This document shows, in pieces, positions 1 to 9,420 of a stretch of DNA of 64,000 nucleotides. Origin of the DNA: Prevotellaceae bacterium (lineage in GTDB: Bacteria > Bacteroidota > Bacteroidia > Bacteroidales > Bacteroidaceae); assembly GCA_021153165.1 (NCBI GenBank), contig JAGKTZ010000003.1, positions 1-64,000 of the forward strand. Direction: 5' to 3'. The translations under genes were made by a program, and so were the position numbers. Numbering within the stretch: the stretch's first letter is position 1; each line of letters starts with the position of its first letter. Below the pieces are notes generated by a model that was not told the DNA's origin, made no database searches, and saw only the letters and a list, made by a program, of their open reading frames with translations.

Positions 1-83
1 ACTTTGTATGGCGTACAAGGTGTCTTATTCTTTTAATTATAATTGTGAACAAACAGAGGTTTTACACACTTTCCACAGTACTA

Positions 84-441
84 TTTTGTCAAAATATTTC
101 GCATTTTCGGAGAGCGAGAATGACTTAAAAAGCATCGCGCGCCCATTGGGTCAGAAATACGAAAGTCTCAAGCGGTCAAAAACTATGGTTTTTTGTGCAA
201 AAATGAAGAAAGTCTAAGGTTTTTCAGGATTTCGTCTGAAAAAATAGAGGGATTTTCCTTTTTTCTGTAGGTTGAAAAAGAGAAAAAAGTCAAGACTTTG
301 TGAAAACTTTGCGACGTCTCGTTAAAATTTCCTTAGACTTTTTTTTAACAAAGTCTAAGTTTGTGCAAAAAAGGTAAGACTTTGTAGACACTCGCCGTTC
401 TATTTTGCCAAAGGCATTTGTCAAAATTTTTCGTATTTTTT
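84..441 (+). repeat. Full-length interspersed element, copy 1
   Basis: This is an AT-rich composite repeat bounded by near-identical direct repeats, TTTTGTCAAAATATTTCGC at 84 and GCATTTGTCAAAATTTTTCG at 414. Between them lie several AAGTCTAAG/CTTAGACTT words in both orientations and the core AACGAGACGTCGC on the minus strand (311-323). It has the same layout as the copies at 28835-29194 and 47351-47723. The short reading frame that crosses its left end is not conserved in sequence and is probably not a gene. Function is unknown. Confidence 0.75.
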
Positions 442-501
442 GAAGCACAAACACAAGTGCAGGAATTACCACTTACACCAAACACCTAAAGCCCCATAAC
501 C

Positions 502-535
502 TAAAAAAGCGACACCCCAATCAGTGGGATGTCGC
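502..535 (-). terminator. Rho-independent terminator after sdhB
   Basis: The minus strand forms a hairpin GCGACA...TGTCGC (pairing 530-535 with 509-514, with an inner CCC/GGG pair) followed by six U. It sits 42 nt beyond the sdhB stop. The hairpin and its flank resemble the terminator at 4372-4409. Confidence 0.8.
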
Positions 536-576
536 CATATTAGTGAGTTGTCTCGCTCGGGAGACTTGACTACGGA

Positions 577-1335
577 TTAGTCAGCCAACTTAGCCTTGAT
601 AAATTCGCGGTTCAAGCGAGCGATGTTAGCGATGCTTTCGTTCTTAGGACATACAGCTTCGCAAGCACGAGTATTGGTACAGTTACCAAAACCGAGTTCG
701 TCCATCTTAGCCACCATAGCCTTAGCACGCTTAGCTGCTTCGGGGCGACCTTGTGGGAGGAGTGCGAATTGAGATACCTTAGAACTTACATAAAGCATAG
801 CAGAACCGTTCTTACATGCTGCAACGCAAGCACCACAACCGATACATGTAGCGCAGTCCATAGCCTCGTCAGCATCTTGCTTAGGAATGAGGATTGCGTT
901 AGCATCTTGTGGTTGGCCAGTACGTACTGTAACGTAACCACCAGCTGCTTGGATCTTGTCGAAAGCAGAGCGGTCTACCATACAGTCCTTGATCACAGGG
1001 AATGCAGCAGAGCGCCATGGTTCAACAGTGATCACGTCGCCGTCGTTGAAACGACGCATGTACAATTGGCAAGTAGTAGCACCAGTAGCAGTCTTACCGT
1101 GAGGTGTACCATTGATGTACAACGAACACATACCGCAGATACCTTCGCGGCAGTCGTGGTCGAATACGAAAGGTTCTTTACCATCGTTGATCAACTCCTC
1201 GTTGAGGATGTCGAGCATTTCAAGGAAGGAAGTATCATCGGGGATGTTCTTCATCTCACGTTGCTCAAAGTGACCCTTATCCTTAGGACCATTCTGCTTC
1301 CAGTATTTAATTGTAAAGCTTATATTTTTAGCCAT
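577..1335 (-). CDS. sdhB: Succinate dehydrogenase/fumarate reductase iron-sulfur subunit
   Basis: This is the electron-transfer subunit that passes electrons between the flavoprotein and the membrane quinone site. In anaerobic Bacteroidales the complex works mainly as a fumarate reductase that makes succinate. The 252-residue protein shows a plant-type [2Fe-2S] ligand set (CREGICGMC near residue 62). It then has the CATCIGCGACVAACK cluster motif and a later CTNTRACEAVCP segment for the [4Fe-4S] and [3Fe-4S] centres. Its length is normal for the B-subunit family of the non-classical (Bacteroides/epsilon-type) enzymes. It is the last gene of sdhC-sdhA-sdhB, 26 nt after sdhA, and is followed by a terminator. 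The symbol frdB would be equally valid. Confidence 0.95.
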   Translation of the reverse strand: MAKNISFTIKYWKQNGPKDKGHFEQREMKNIPDDTSFLEMLDILNEELINDGKEPFVFDHDCREGICGMCSLYINGTPHGKTATGATTCQLYMRRFNDGDVITVEPWRSAAFPVIKDCMVDRSAFDKIQAAGGYVTVRTGQPQDANAILIPKQDADEAMDCATCIGCGACVAACKNGSAMLYVSSKVSQFALLPQGRPEAAKRAKAMVAKMDELGFGNCTNTRACEAVCPKNESIANIARLNREFIKAKLAD

Positions 1336-1361
1336 TTTGATTCAAATTTTGGAGTTGACAA

Positions 1362-3308
1362 TTAGTTCTTATAGTTACGAGTCTGAACCTTGATTGCTTC
1401 GTATTCAAGTGGTTCTTTGTGGAGAACGGGAGCCTTGTCATCGCTGCCTTGGTATTCCCAGCAACCAACGTAGAAGTAGTTTTCGTCGTCGCGCTTAGCT
1501 TCGCCTTCTTCTGTTTGGTATTCTTCACGGAAGTGACCACCGCAAGATTCGTTACGAGTAAGAGCATCGTTGGCTACCAATTCGCCCATGAGGATGAAGT
1601 CTTCCAAACGTACTGCCTTTTCAAGCTCTACGTTCACACCTTCAGCAGCACCTGGGATGAAGAGGTTGCTGTAGAATTCCTTGCGGATTTCCTTGAGCTT
1701 AGCAAGACCTTCTTCCAAGCCCTTAGCGTTACGACCCATACCTACGTAGTCCCACATCACGCGACCCAATTCCTTGTGGATAGAGTCTACAGAACGCTTA
1801 CCCTTAATGTTGAAGAGTTTTTGGATACGATCGCGAACTGCCTTTTCTGCTTCTACGAATTCGGGGAGATCTACAGAGAAGCGTGGTACAGTGATTTGGT
1901 CGCTGAGGTAGTTTTGGATAGTGTATGGAAGTACGAAGTAACCATCAGCGAGACCTTGCATCAAAGCAGATGCACCGAGGCGGTTAGCACCGTGGTCTGA
2001 GAAGTTACATTCACCGATTGCGAAGAGACCCTTCACTGTAGTTTGGAGTTCATAGTCTACCCAGATACCACCCATTGTGTAGTGTACAGCGGGATAGATC
2101 ATCATAGGAGTTTCGTATGGACTTTCGTCGGTGATTTCTTCGTACATATCGAAGAGGTTACCATAGCGTGCTTCGATTTCCTTGCGGCCGAAGTCCTTGA
2201 TTGCTTGTGAGAAGTCGAGGAATACTGCGAGACCAGTGTTGTTGACACCGAAGCCCTTGTCGCAACGTTCCTTAGCAGCACGTGATGCTACGTCGCGAGG
2301 AACGAGGTTACCGAATGCTGGATAGCGGCGTTCGAGATAGTAGTCGCGGTCTTCTTCGGGGATATCCTTACCTTGGATTTCACCAGCTTGGAGACGCTTA
2401 GCATCTTCCAACTTCTTGGGTACCCAGATGCGTCCGTCGTTACGGAGAGACTCTGACATCAAAGTCAACTTAGATTGCTTGTCGCCGTGAACTGGGATAC
2501 AAGTTGGGTGGATTTGTACGTATGAGGGGTTAGCAAAGAATGCGCCCTTGCGGTAGCAAGCCATCGCTGCAGAGCAGTTACAGCCCATAGCGTTGGTTGA
2601 AAGGAAGTAGGCGTTACCATAACCACCAGTACCGATAACTACTGCGTGCGCAGCGAAGCGTTCGATATTGCCAGTAACGAGGTTGCGAGCGATGATACCG
2701 CGAGCACGACCGTCGATTACGACGAGATCCAACATTTCGTAGCGAGTGTACAATTCAACAGTACCAGCGTTCACTTGGCACATCAATGCTGAGTATGCAC
2801 CGAGGAGCAATTGTTGACCAGTTTGACCCTTTGCATAGAAGGTACGGCTTACTTGAGCACCACCGAAAGAACGGTTTGCCAACATACCACCGTATTCGCG
2901 AGCGAAAGGTACACCCTGAGCCACGCATTGGTCGATGATGCTTGCACTTACTTCAGCCAAACGGTAAACGTTAGCTTCGCGAGCACGATAGTCACCACCC
3001 TTCACTGTATCGTAGAAGAGACGGTATACAGAGTCACCATCGTTTTGATAATTCTTTGCAGCGTTGATACCACCTTGTGCAGCGATAGAGTGTGCACGAC
3101 GGGGGCTATCCTGGATGCAGAAGTTCTTTACTTTGAAACCCATTTCACCGAGTGAAGCAGCAGCACTTGCACCAGCAAGACCTGTACCTACTACGATAAC
3201 GTCGAGTTTACGCTTATTCTTGGGGTTAACTAATTTCTGATGTGCTTTATAGTTGCTCCACTTTTCAGCCACCGGTCCGGCGGGAATTTTAGATTCTAAT
3301 GTAGCCAT
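1362..3308 (-). CDS. sdhA: Succinate dehydrogenase/fumarate reductase flavoprotein subunit
   Basis: This is the catalytic subunit for succinate/fumarate interconversion, 648 residues. A dinucleotide-binding motif [16 protein letters not shown] lies near residue 40. The flavin-attachment region [15 protein letters not shown] follows, with the histidine that normally carries covalent FAD. The substrate-site segment QIHPTC and a C-terminal CGGHFREEY region are also present. The sequence pattern is that of the Bacteroidetes/epsilon-proteobacterial A subunit rather than the E. coli FrdA type. It lies 35 nt downstream of sdhC and 26 nt upstream of sdhB, so the three genes form one operon. The product acts at the inner face of the cytoplasmic membrane. 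The symbol frdA is also used. Confidence 0.96.
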   Translation of the reverse strand: MATLESKIPAGPVAEKWSNYKAHQKLVNPKNKRKLDVIVVGTGLAGASAAASLGEMGFKVKNFCIQDSPRRAHSIAAQGGINAAKNYQNDGDSVYRLFYDTVKGGDYRAREANVYRLAEVSASIIDQCVAQGVPFAREYGGMLANRSFGGAQVSRTFYAKGQTGQQLLLGAYSALMCQVNAGTVELYTRYEMLDLVVIDGRARGIIARNLVTGNIERFAAHAVVIGTGGYGNAYFLSTNAMGCNCSAAMACYRKGAFFANPSYVQIHPTCIPVHGDKQSKLTLMSESLRNDGRIWVPKKLEDAKRLQAGEIQGKDIPEEDRDYYLERRYPAFGNLVPRDVASRAAKERCDKGFGVNNTGLAVFLDFSQAIKDFGRKEIEARYGNLFDMYEEITDESPYETPMMIYPAVHYTMGGIWVDYELQTTVKGLFAIGECNFSDHGANRLGASALMQGLADGYFVLPYTIQNYLSDQITVPRFSVDLPEFVEAEKAVRDRIQKLFNIKGKRSVDSIHKELGRVMWDYVGMGRNAKGLEEGLAKLKEIRKEFYSNLFIPGAAEGVNVELEKAVRLEDFILMGELVANDALTRNESCGGHFREEYQTEEGEAKRDDENYFYVGCWEYQGSDDKAPVLHKEPLEYEAIKVQTRNYKN

Positions 3309-3343
3309 GAGATTATGTTTTTAAAAATTCTAAAAGAAGTGTA

Positions 3344-4036
3344 TTAGCAGCAACCAGTGCAACATGCACCACCACAAGCTGCGAAATAAATAGCTACGAC
3401 TACGAACATCAACATGAGGAGAGTTACGTAGACATTACCGATCACTTTCCAACGGTTGAACCAGATCTTACCGTTGAGACCCAAAGTTTGGAGTGCGCTC
3501 CAGAAACCGTGAGTGAGGTGGAACCAGATTGCTGCGAACCATACGACGTAGACAGCGGTCTTGCATGGATTAGCAAATGTCTGTTCGATCCAGTGATAGC
3601 CATCTGCTGCAAAGTGATGAGCTTGACCTGTAGCACCGATGAGCTCTTGGAACATCATGTTGTACCAGAAGTCCCACAAGTGGAGCAAAAGGCCCAACAC
3701 TACGATTACACCGAGAACGAACATGTTTTGAGATGCCCATTCTACCTTACCTGGACGATCAGTCACTGCATAACGGCTTGCACCGCGAGCACGACGGTTT
3801 TGCAATGTCAAGATGAATGCATACACAAAGTGCAAAACGACCAATGCACCAAGGCCTACTGTAGCAGCTACAGCATACCAGTTGGCACCAAGCATTTCAC
3901 AAATGGTGTTGTAAGCATCTCTCGAAAACAACGCCACGAGGTTCATACAACCATGGAAAGTGAGAAACAAGATGAGTGCGATGCCTGTGACAGACATGAT
4001 CACTTTCCGTCCGATGGAGGATTGAGTTAACCACAT
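3344..4036 (-). CDS. sdhC: Succinate dehydrogenase/fumarate reductase cytochrome b subunit
   Basis: This is the membrane anchor that binds two haems b and quinone, 230 residues with about five hydrophobic helices. Histidines lie within or beside the helices (for example LTFHGCMN, VLHFVYAF, GLLLHLWDFW, WFHLTHGFW), as expected for a di-haem single-subunit anchor. It is the first gene of the operon, with a clear promoter upstream at 4118-4148. The last ten residues are odd: CGGACCTGCC carries five cysteines after the last helix. I do not know whether that tail is common in the family. Confidence 0.93.
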   Translation of the reverse strand: MWLTQSSIGRKVIMSVTGIALILFLTFHGCMNLVALFSRDAYNTICEMLGANWYAVAATVGLGALVVLHFVYAFILTLQNRRARGASRYAVTDRPGKVEWASQNMFVLGVIVVLGLLLHLWDFWYNMMFQELIGATGQAHHFAADGYHWIEQTFANPCKTAVYVVWFAAIWFHLTHGFWSALQTLGLNGKIWFNRWKVIGNVYVTLLMLMFVVVAIYFAACGGACCTGCC

Positions 4037-4117
4037 AAATGTTTAAGAATTTAGTTGATATTAAAAATGATTTAAGTTTTTCATAGATATCCCATAAATA
4101 GGGAACATTCCACCTTG

Positions 4118-4148
4118 CAAAAGTAATACATTCCTTTTTTGTGACAAA
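4118..4148 (-). promoter_or_regulatory. Promoter of sdhCAB
   Basis: The minus strand reads TTTG (4148-4145), a 19-nt spacer, then TACTTTTG (4125-4118). This matches the Bacteroidetes -33/-7 consensus. It predicts a leader of about 80 nt before sdhC. Confidence 0.75.
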
Positions 4149-4199
4149 ATTATTTATTTAAGAAACGTCAGCATTTTTTAGGTTTTTCAGCATTGTTTC

Positions 4200-4300
4200 A
4201 CTCTTTTTGAACAAACCAAGACCTTTTTTTCACGAGACGTCGCGAAATTTAAAAAAACCTAGACCTTTTTTGAAAAAGATTAAACCTTTTTTCAAGGGGG
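4200..4300 (+). repeat. Interspersed element, core copy 2
   Basis: The core CACGAGACGTCGCGAAATTT lies at 4231-4250, flanked by CCAAGACCTTTTTTT, ACCTAGACCTTTTTT and GATTAAACCTTTTTT words. It is located upstream of sdhC and downstream of the glyS-FKBP terminator. No long end repeats are seen here. Confidence 0.65.
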
Positions 4301-4371
4301 ATACAACTGGCCCGAAAGAATCCTTTTTTCGCCCACCATTACCCTCTGTCCCCGTCTCTATTTTCACACAA

Positions 4372-4409
4372 AATATGTCGCCACCCCTGAATTGGGATGA
4401 CGACATATT
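4372..4409 (-). terminator. Terminator after the glyS-FKBP operon
   Basis: AATATGTCG (4372-4380) pairs with CGACATATT (4401-4409), with an inner CCC/GGG pair. It is 33 nt beyond the FKBP stop on the minus strand. The hairpin and its TATT...TGTCTC flank are recognisably related to the sdhB terminator at 502-535. Confidence 0.65.
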
Positions 4410-4441
4410 ATATTTATTGTCTCAGATTTGAATCCGTGCAA

Positions 4442-5077
4442 TTACTGCCTGTATATTTTCACGATTTGCATATCGAATGTGAGCATCGAATAGGAGGGCA
4501 CAGCCGTAGAAGAAGTACTACCGTATCCCAGCTGATGGGGAATATACACGAGCCAGCGTTCGCCCTCGCCTATATGCATTGCTGCCGTGGTGAAACCTTC
4601 GACTGTATTGCTCACAGCCAGCTTTGATGGGCTGCAGAAGTCGGGATGAAAGACCGAAGATTCATTGGGGATTGGGCCGGAGAAGTCTGCGATACGACCT
4701 TTGGGATAGGATGTAGAAGGCTGAAGGCGCAGCATATAGTTGACGCCGATACTATCTGTATAGAAGGCAGGGGCGCTCTTGGCTTCACCGCTAACTTTTC
4801 TCATACAAATGGAGTCGATAGCCTTGCCGTTGACACGTTCGTCCTGGGCGTATGTGCGATACACGCGCCATGGGCAATGCGCTTCCCAGTCGTCGCCATA
4901 TTTCTCGCGAGCCTGGGCGATTGAGTCCTTAGCATCTTCTAATTGTTTGATGAAGGCATATTCGTTCTTCTTCTGCCAATCTACGTATTCCTCCTCGTCG
5001 TCCACATTGTCTGCGCACGATACAAAGGCACACATTATTAATAGAAGGAGGGACATCCATCCGAATTGCAATTTCAT
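4442..5077 (-). CDS. FKBP-type peptidyl-prolyl isomerase lipoprotein
   Basis: This is a secreted lipoprotein of 211 residues. The signal peptide ends in a lipobox AFVSC, with cysteine 21 as the lipid-modified residue. The C-terminal half carries FKBP-like elements: a VNYMLRL strand, VEGFTTAAMHIGEGERWLVY and LGYGS followed by LTFDMQIVKI. This matches the pattern of Bacteroidales FKBP-type proline isomerases that act on exported proteins in the periplasm. The usual active-site region is short and divergent, so catalytic activity is not certain. It lies 29 nt after glyS on the same strand and is probably co-transcribed with it. Confidence 0.8.
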   Translation of the reverse strand: MKLQFGWMSLLLLIMCAFVSCADNVDDEEEYVDWQKKNEYAFIKQLEDAKDSIAQAREKYGDDWEAHCPWRVYRTYAQDERVNGKAIDSICMRKVSGEAKSAPAFYTDSIGVNYMLRLQPSTSYPKGRIADFSGPIPNESSVFHPDFCSPSKLAVSNTVEGFTTAAMHIGEGERWLVYIPHQLGYGSTSSTAVPSYSMLTFDMQIVKIYRQ

Positions 5078-5106
5078 GCTCTTATATTATTATATAGGTG
5101 TAATGC

Positions 5107-6645
5107 TTAGATTTTCTTGAGCAATGAGGTCAAGCTCACTTGGTCTTCGATCAAACCGCGAAGGTCGCTGATCTTGACACGTTGTTGCTCCATTGTGTCA
5201 CGATTTCTCAATGTCACGCAGTCATCCTTGAGGGTGTCGTGGTCGATAGTAATACAGAATGGAGTACCTACGGCGTCCTGACGACGGTAGCGCTTACCGA
5301 TTGAATCCTTTTCGTCGTATTTGCAGTTGAAGTGGAACTTCAGATCGTCCATGATTTCGCGTGCTTTTTCGGGGAGTCCGTCCTTCTTCACCAAAGGCAT
5401 TACCGCCAGCTTAGTAGGAGCAAGGGCTGCAGGCAAACGAAGTACTACGCGAGTTTCGCCGTTTTCCAAAGTTTCTTCTTCATAACTGTGGCACATCACG
5501 CTCAGGAACATACGGTCCACACCGATACTTGTTTCGATCACGTATGGAGTGTAGCGTTCGTTGGTTTCTGGGTCGAAATATTCGATCTTACGGCCAGAGT
5601 ATTGTGCGTGTTGCGAAAGGTCAAAGTTTGTACGGCTGTGGATACCTTCAACTTCCTTAAAACCAAAAGGCATACGGAATTCGATATCACAAGCAGCATT
5701 TGCATAGTGCGCCAACTTTTCGTGATCGTGGTAGCGGTAGTTCTCTGCACCGAAACCAAGGGCTTGGTGCCATGCCATACGGGTATCTTTCCACTGGTTG
5801 AACCATTCGAGTTCGGTGCCGGGTTTCACGAAGAATTGCATCTCCATTTGTTCAAATTCGCGCATACGGAAGATGAACTGACGTGCTACGATTTCGTTGC
5901 GGAACGCCTTACCAATTTGTGCAATACCGAAGGGCAACTTCATACGCCCTGTCTTTTGCACATTCAGGTAGTTTACGAAGATACCTTGCGCCGTTTCGGG
6001 ACGCAGATAAATAGTAGAAGCACCTTCTGCAGTAGATCCGACTTCAGTCTTGAACATCAAATTAAACTGACGTACGTCTGTCCAGTTTCTTGTACCAGAG
6101 ATAGGACAAACGATCTCTTCGTCCAGAATGATTTGCTTCAACTCTTCCAAGTTCATATCATTCATCGCCACAGCGAAACGTTCGTGGAGTGCTTCTTTCT
6201 TTTGCAGAAGTTCCAATACGCGAGGACTTGTAGCCAAATATTGTGCTTCGTCGAAAGATTCGCCAAAACGTTTGCGCGCCTTAGCCACTTCTTTTTCTAC
6301 CTTTTCGTCGTACTTTGCAATTTGGTCTTCGATCAAAACGTCAGCACGATAACGCTTCTTTGAATCACGATTGTCGATAAGGGGATCATTGAACGCATCA
6401 ACGTGACCACTCGCCTTCCAAACCGTAGGGTGCATAAAGATGGCGCTATCAATACCCACGATATTTTCGTGAAGCAGCACCATAGATTGCCACCAATACT
6501 GCTTGATATTATTCTTCAACTCCACACCATTTTGACCATAGTCATACACCGCACCAAGTCCATCATAGATATCACTTGATGGGAATACGAAACCATACTC
6601 TTTGCAGTGCGAAACAATTTTCTTAAATACGTCTTCTTGAGCCAT
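5107..6645 (-). CDS. glyS: Glycine--tRNA ligase
   Basis: This class II aminoacyl-tRNA synthetase charges tRNA-Gly. It is of the single-chain, homodimeric (eukaryote/Bacteroidetes) type rather than the alpha2-beta2 type: 512 residues starting MAQEDVFKKIVSHCKEYGFV. The class II signatures are visible, including TYLRPETAQGIFVNYLNV-like text (here TIYLRPETAQGIFVNY near residue 215) and the RNEI...FRMREFEQMEMQFF motif. A C-terminal anticodon-binding domain follows, with LAPTKLAVMPLV. Length is normal. An FKBP lipoprotein gene follows 29 nt downstream. Upstream there is a 92-nt gap before the convergent end of the tyrosine-kinase gene on the same strand. Confidence 0.96.
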   Translation of the reverse strand: MAQEDVFKKIVSHCKEYGFVFPSSDIYDGLGAVYDYGQNGVELKNNIKQYWWQSMVLLHENIVGIDSAIFMHPTVWKASGHVDAFNDPLIDNRDSKKRYRADVLIEDQIAKYDEKVEKEVAKARKRFGESFDEAQYLATSPRVLELLQKKEALHERFAVAMNDMNLEELKQIILDEEIVCPISGTRNWTDVRQFNLMFKTEVGSTAEGASTIYLRPETAQGIFVNYLNVQKTGRMKLPFGIAQIGKAFRNEIVARQFIFRMREFEQMEMQFFVKPGTELEWFNQWKDTRMAWHQALGFGAENYRYHDHEKLAHYANAACDIEFRMPFGFKEVEGIHSRTNFDLSQHAQYSGRKIEYFDPETNERYTPYVIETSIGVDRMFLSVMCHSYEEETLENGETRVVLRLPAALAPTKLAVMPLVKKDGLPEKAREIMDDLKFHFNCKYDEKDSIGKRYRRQDAVGTPFCITIDHDTLKDDCVTLRNRDTMEQQRVKISDLRGLIEDQVSLTSLLKKI

Positions 6646-6737
6646 AAGTTATTTTATTATATATTATTATATACGTTTTATTTTGAGCGGGTGATGTAAA
6701 TGCTTTAATAAGCCTACCAAACACCTATCTCAATGTT

Positions 6738-9140
6738 TTACTTTTTCTTACCAAAGAATTTTCTACAAGACTTAGAATCTCTGCCACCATAGCCATAGCC
6801 ATAACCATAGCCATAATGGAGTTTTGATTTAACATCAGCATCATTAATCACGACAGACAGGTTTTTCAGGCGCTGAGATTTATGCATACGTTCCAAGTCT
6901 TTCAAGAAAGCCTTGTCCTGTACACCAACTCTCACCACAAACAGCAACATTTCTGCTATACGAGACAAAACCTCTGCATCTGCCACCGAGAATGCTGGCG
7001 TAGCGTCGAAGATGATGAAATCGTACGACTCTTTTGCTTCTTCAACCAAAGCCTCCAAGCGATCAGACATCAGCAATTCTGTAGGATTAGGCGGAACGGC
7101 ACCTGCTGGCAAGAAATCTACATTTTCTACCAAAGCATTGAAGATGATATAAGGCGTAAGGTCAAGCGAGCCTCCTTCATCTGCTAAATAGTTCGTCAGA
7201 CCTTCATCACCGCCATAATACTTAGTCAGCGTGCCCTTACGGATATCTGCATCAACAAGGAGCACTCTTTTACCAGCCATTGCTTGGGTCACGGCAAAGT
7301 TACGTGTCACAAAACTTTTACCTTGCCCCGGTGTACTCGAAGTACACACCATCACCTTTGCAGCAGGCTTGGTAAATTTGACACCATACCTCATCACTCG
7401 GAATGCTTCAACAATAGACGCATTCCCTTCGCACGTCGAAATAAGACTTCCGCGGGCACCTTCTTTCCAATGTGGCAATTCACCAACGACAGGGATCGTT
7501 GTCAGGTCCTCAACATCTCTGCGCCCACTAATAGTCACATCCATTTGACGGCGCAACCAAATGCATCCTGCAGGTATTATTAATCCCAAAAGTAGACTAA
7601 CGAGGAGAATCATGTTTCGACGTGGCGACACTGGAGTAGTATTTCCCATTGGATATTCCACCATTCGTACGTTTGCCTCGTTGATGGCTAATTGCAATGC
7701 CACTTCTTCTCGCTTATTCAACAGATAATTGTAGAGCGCAGATTTCAAAGCTTGTTGTCGTTCGATATTTACGGCTTCCTTTTCGGTTTCTGGCACTGTG
7801 CCAATCTTTGCTTCAAACTTTGCTTCGTAGGCTCGCGCTTGCTGCACCTGCAATTCCAGCGAACTAATATGACTATTTACAGACGAAACAATACTCTCTC
7901 TGAGCGCATTCAGTTGGTAATCGATATTTATAATAGCTTCTGCCGATTCCGAAGTATTTTGCAGCAACCGATGTCTTTCCGTCATCAATTTATTATATTC
8001 TGCCACAAGTGGTCCGTAGCTTGCTCCCGCAATATTAAGTGCAGGGATTAAATCCCCGTTATTGCTTTTATCCAGCAAGTGGTCTTTCAGCAATTTTGCA
8101 ACGGAAAGTTCCGTCTCTGCTTCGATAGCTTTAGTTCTTGCAGCGGCATTTTCTGAGGCGAACAATTGTGCATCTCTTTCGAAATCGATCAATTTGTTTT
8201 TTATCTTAAACTCTGCCAGTTTGTTTTCGATTTCATTCAATTCGCCCCCTATCAGCGCAACACGCTCGTCCACAAATTTTGACGTACTTTCTGCTACGCG
8301 ATTTTTATTCTCAACAACATCATTTTTGTAGGCTTTGTACACTTCATTCAGCACATCTTCTGCGCGCTGTTCGTTGTTATCACTACACGTCAGTACGATC
8401 AGCGTACTTTCTTTGCTATATTCTGTTGCCGAAAGTTTGGCACGGAATGTCGCCGCAGCATTTTTCTTGGAAACTCTGGTTACAGAAATTTCGCCATCAT
8501 TTGGGAATCTCTTCGCCTTGTTGGTATTTTTGAGCGTCAATTTACCGACTGGCGTATGCGTCAACTTACCGACCTCTGCTATTACACTTCCATTCAATTC
8601 TGCATTATTTTGTGTAAAATCATAGAGCTCATAAAAGCCATCCCCTGCAGGTTTTATTTTGAACGATACGGATTCTTTGCCCTTCAACACACCTTGGAAA
8701 ACCACTTCAACAGGACGTTCTCTATACAACGTAACATCATGCAGACCACTTTTCATTTTGTAATCCACATCCAGTCGCAAACTATCTACGACATTTTCCA
8801 TCAAGCGCAGCGAAGTCAAGATAAACATTTCGTTCTCCAGATTATCGCCAACACTGATACCATTCAGCTCCATCAGCGAAGTCATATTACTGCGCACACG
8901 TCGCGAACCGCCCCCCATAGCAGATCCTGCCGACTCTGCATCTTCTATCAGCATCACGGCTTGACGTTGATATACTCTGGGTTGCATTTCATAGTAAAAA
9001 TAACCTGCTGCCAGACAAACTACAACAGACAACAAAAACCAATACCACTTACGCAAAAAGATTTCCTTACAAAAAACAAATATTTTTGCAAGATCCATTT
9101 CGTTTTCTTGTTCTATTGGTGTAATAGGATTATTTTCCAT
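6738..9140 (-). CDS. Polysaccharide co-polymerase/BY-type tyrosine kinase (Wzc-like)
   Basis: This is an inner-membrane protein that controls chain length and export of a surface polysaccharide, 800 residues. A Wzz-type region with a first membrane segment (WYWFLLSVVVCLAAGYFYY) comes first. A long periplasmic coiled-coil part follows, then a second membrane segment near residue 520 (MILLVSLLLGLIIPAG). The cytoplasmic bacterial tyrosine kinase domain comes last. Walker A STPGQGKSF is near residue 600, Walker A' VLLVDADIRKG near 630 and Walker B FIIFDAT near 712. The C terminus carries the expected autophosphorylation tyrosine cluster, here a regular YG repeat. A promoter at 9216-9247 precedes it. 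No export porin gene is adjacent, but a flippase and a glycosyltransferase lie on the divergent side. Confidence 0.92.
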   Translation of the reverse strand: MENNPITPIEQENEMDLAKIFVFCKEIFLRKWYWFLLSVVVCLAAGYFYYEMQPRVYQRQAVMLIEDAESAGSAMGGGSRRVRSNMTSLMELNGISVGDNLENEMFILTSLRLMENVVDSLRLDVDYKMKSGLHDVTLYRERPVEVVFQGVLKGKESVSFKIKPAGDGFYELYDFTQNNAELNGSVIAEVGKLTHTPVGKLTLKNTNKAKRFPNDGEISVTRVSKKNAAATFRAKLSATEYSKESTLIVLTCSDNNEQRAEDVLNEVYKAYKNDVVENKNRVAESTSKFVDERVALIGGELNEIENKLAEFKIKNKLIDFERDAQLFASENAAARTKAIEAETELSVAKLLKDHLLDKSNNGDLIPALNIAGASYGPLVAEYNKLMTERHRLLQNTSESAEAIINIDYQLNALRESIVSSVNSHISSLELQVQQARAYEAKFEAKIGTVPETEKEAVNIERQQALKSALYNYLLNKREEVALQLAINEANVRMVEYPMGNTTPVSPRRNMILLVSLLLGLIIPAGCIWLRRQMDVTISGRRDVEDLTTIPVVGELPHWKEGARGSLISTCEGNASIVEAFRVMRYGVKFTKPAAKVMVCTSSTPGQGKSFVTRNFAVTQAMAGKRVLLVDADIRKGTLTKYYGGDEGLTNYLADEGGSLDLTPYIIFNALVENVDFLPAGAVPPNPTELLMSDRLEALVEEAKESYDFIIFDATPAFSVADAEVLSRIAEMLLFVVRVGVQDKAFLKDLERMHKSQRLKNLSVVINDADVKSKLHYGYGYGYGYGGRDSKSCRKFFGKKK
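6787..6816 (-). repeat. Hexanucleotide repeat encoding the tyrosine tail
   Basis: Five in-frame CCATAG/CCATAA hexamers encode (YG)n at about residues 775-784 of the tyrosine kinase. A change in unit number would keep the frame but alter the number of phosphorylatable tyrosines. Confidence 0.85.
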
Positions 9141-9215
9141 TCTTTATTTGATTATTGCGGCACGAAGGGGATAGCACTCCGTTATCGCGCGCACATATAT
9201 TATTATAATTCCGCG

Positions 9216-9247
9216 CAAAGTTAAGCAAAAAAAACCACTCTACCAAA
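9216..9247 (-). promoter_or_regulatory. Promoter of the Wzc-like kinase
   Basis: The minus strand reads TTTG (9247-9244), a 20-nt spacer, then TAACTTTG (9223-9216). This is a good match to the Bacteroidetes consensus and predicts a leader of about 70 nt. Confidence 0.7.
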
Positions 9248-9324
9248 AGCACACCCCATATTAGATGCTTTCAAAACCTTTTTTCCGCAAAAACACGAAG
9301 CGCACCCAAAACACCAGTTTTAGA

Positions 9325-9420
9325 CGGCTTAAAAAAAACCAAGACCTTTTTTAAATTTCCTTAGACTTTTTTTCAACGAGACGTCGCGAAATTTTCACAA
9401 GGTCTTACTTTTTTTTCAGA
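9325..9420 (+). repeat. Interspersed element, core copy 3
   Basis: The core AACGAGACGTCGCGAAATTT is at 9375-9394, with flanking CCAAGACCTTTTTT, CCTTAGACTTTTTTT and AAGGTCTTACTTTTTT words. It lies in the divergent gap between the kinase gene and dGTPase, so it cannot simply be a terminator for a flanking gene. The rest of this 433-nt gap (9141-9573) holds the kinase promoter and no other recognised feature. Confidence 0.7.

Noticed and set aside
8..217. A 69-codon reading frame at the left edge
   Set aside because: It crosses the left end of a repeat element, has no promoter or start signal, and corresponding frames in other copies differ in sequence and length.
4425..4445. A tRNA-like GATTTGAATCC string
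   Set aside because: No cloverleaf can be built around it; it is in the spacer after the FKBP gene.
5332..6363. A long plus-strand frame opposite glyS
   Set aside because: It lies antisense to a clear glycyl-tRNA synthetase gene and its product has no recognisable domain.
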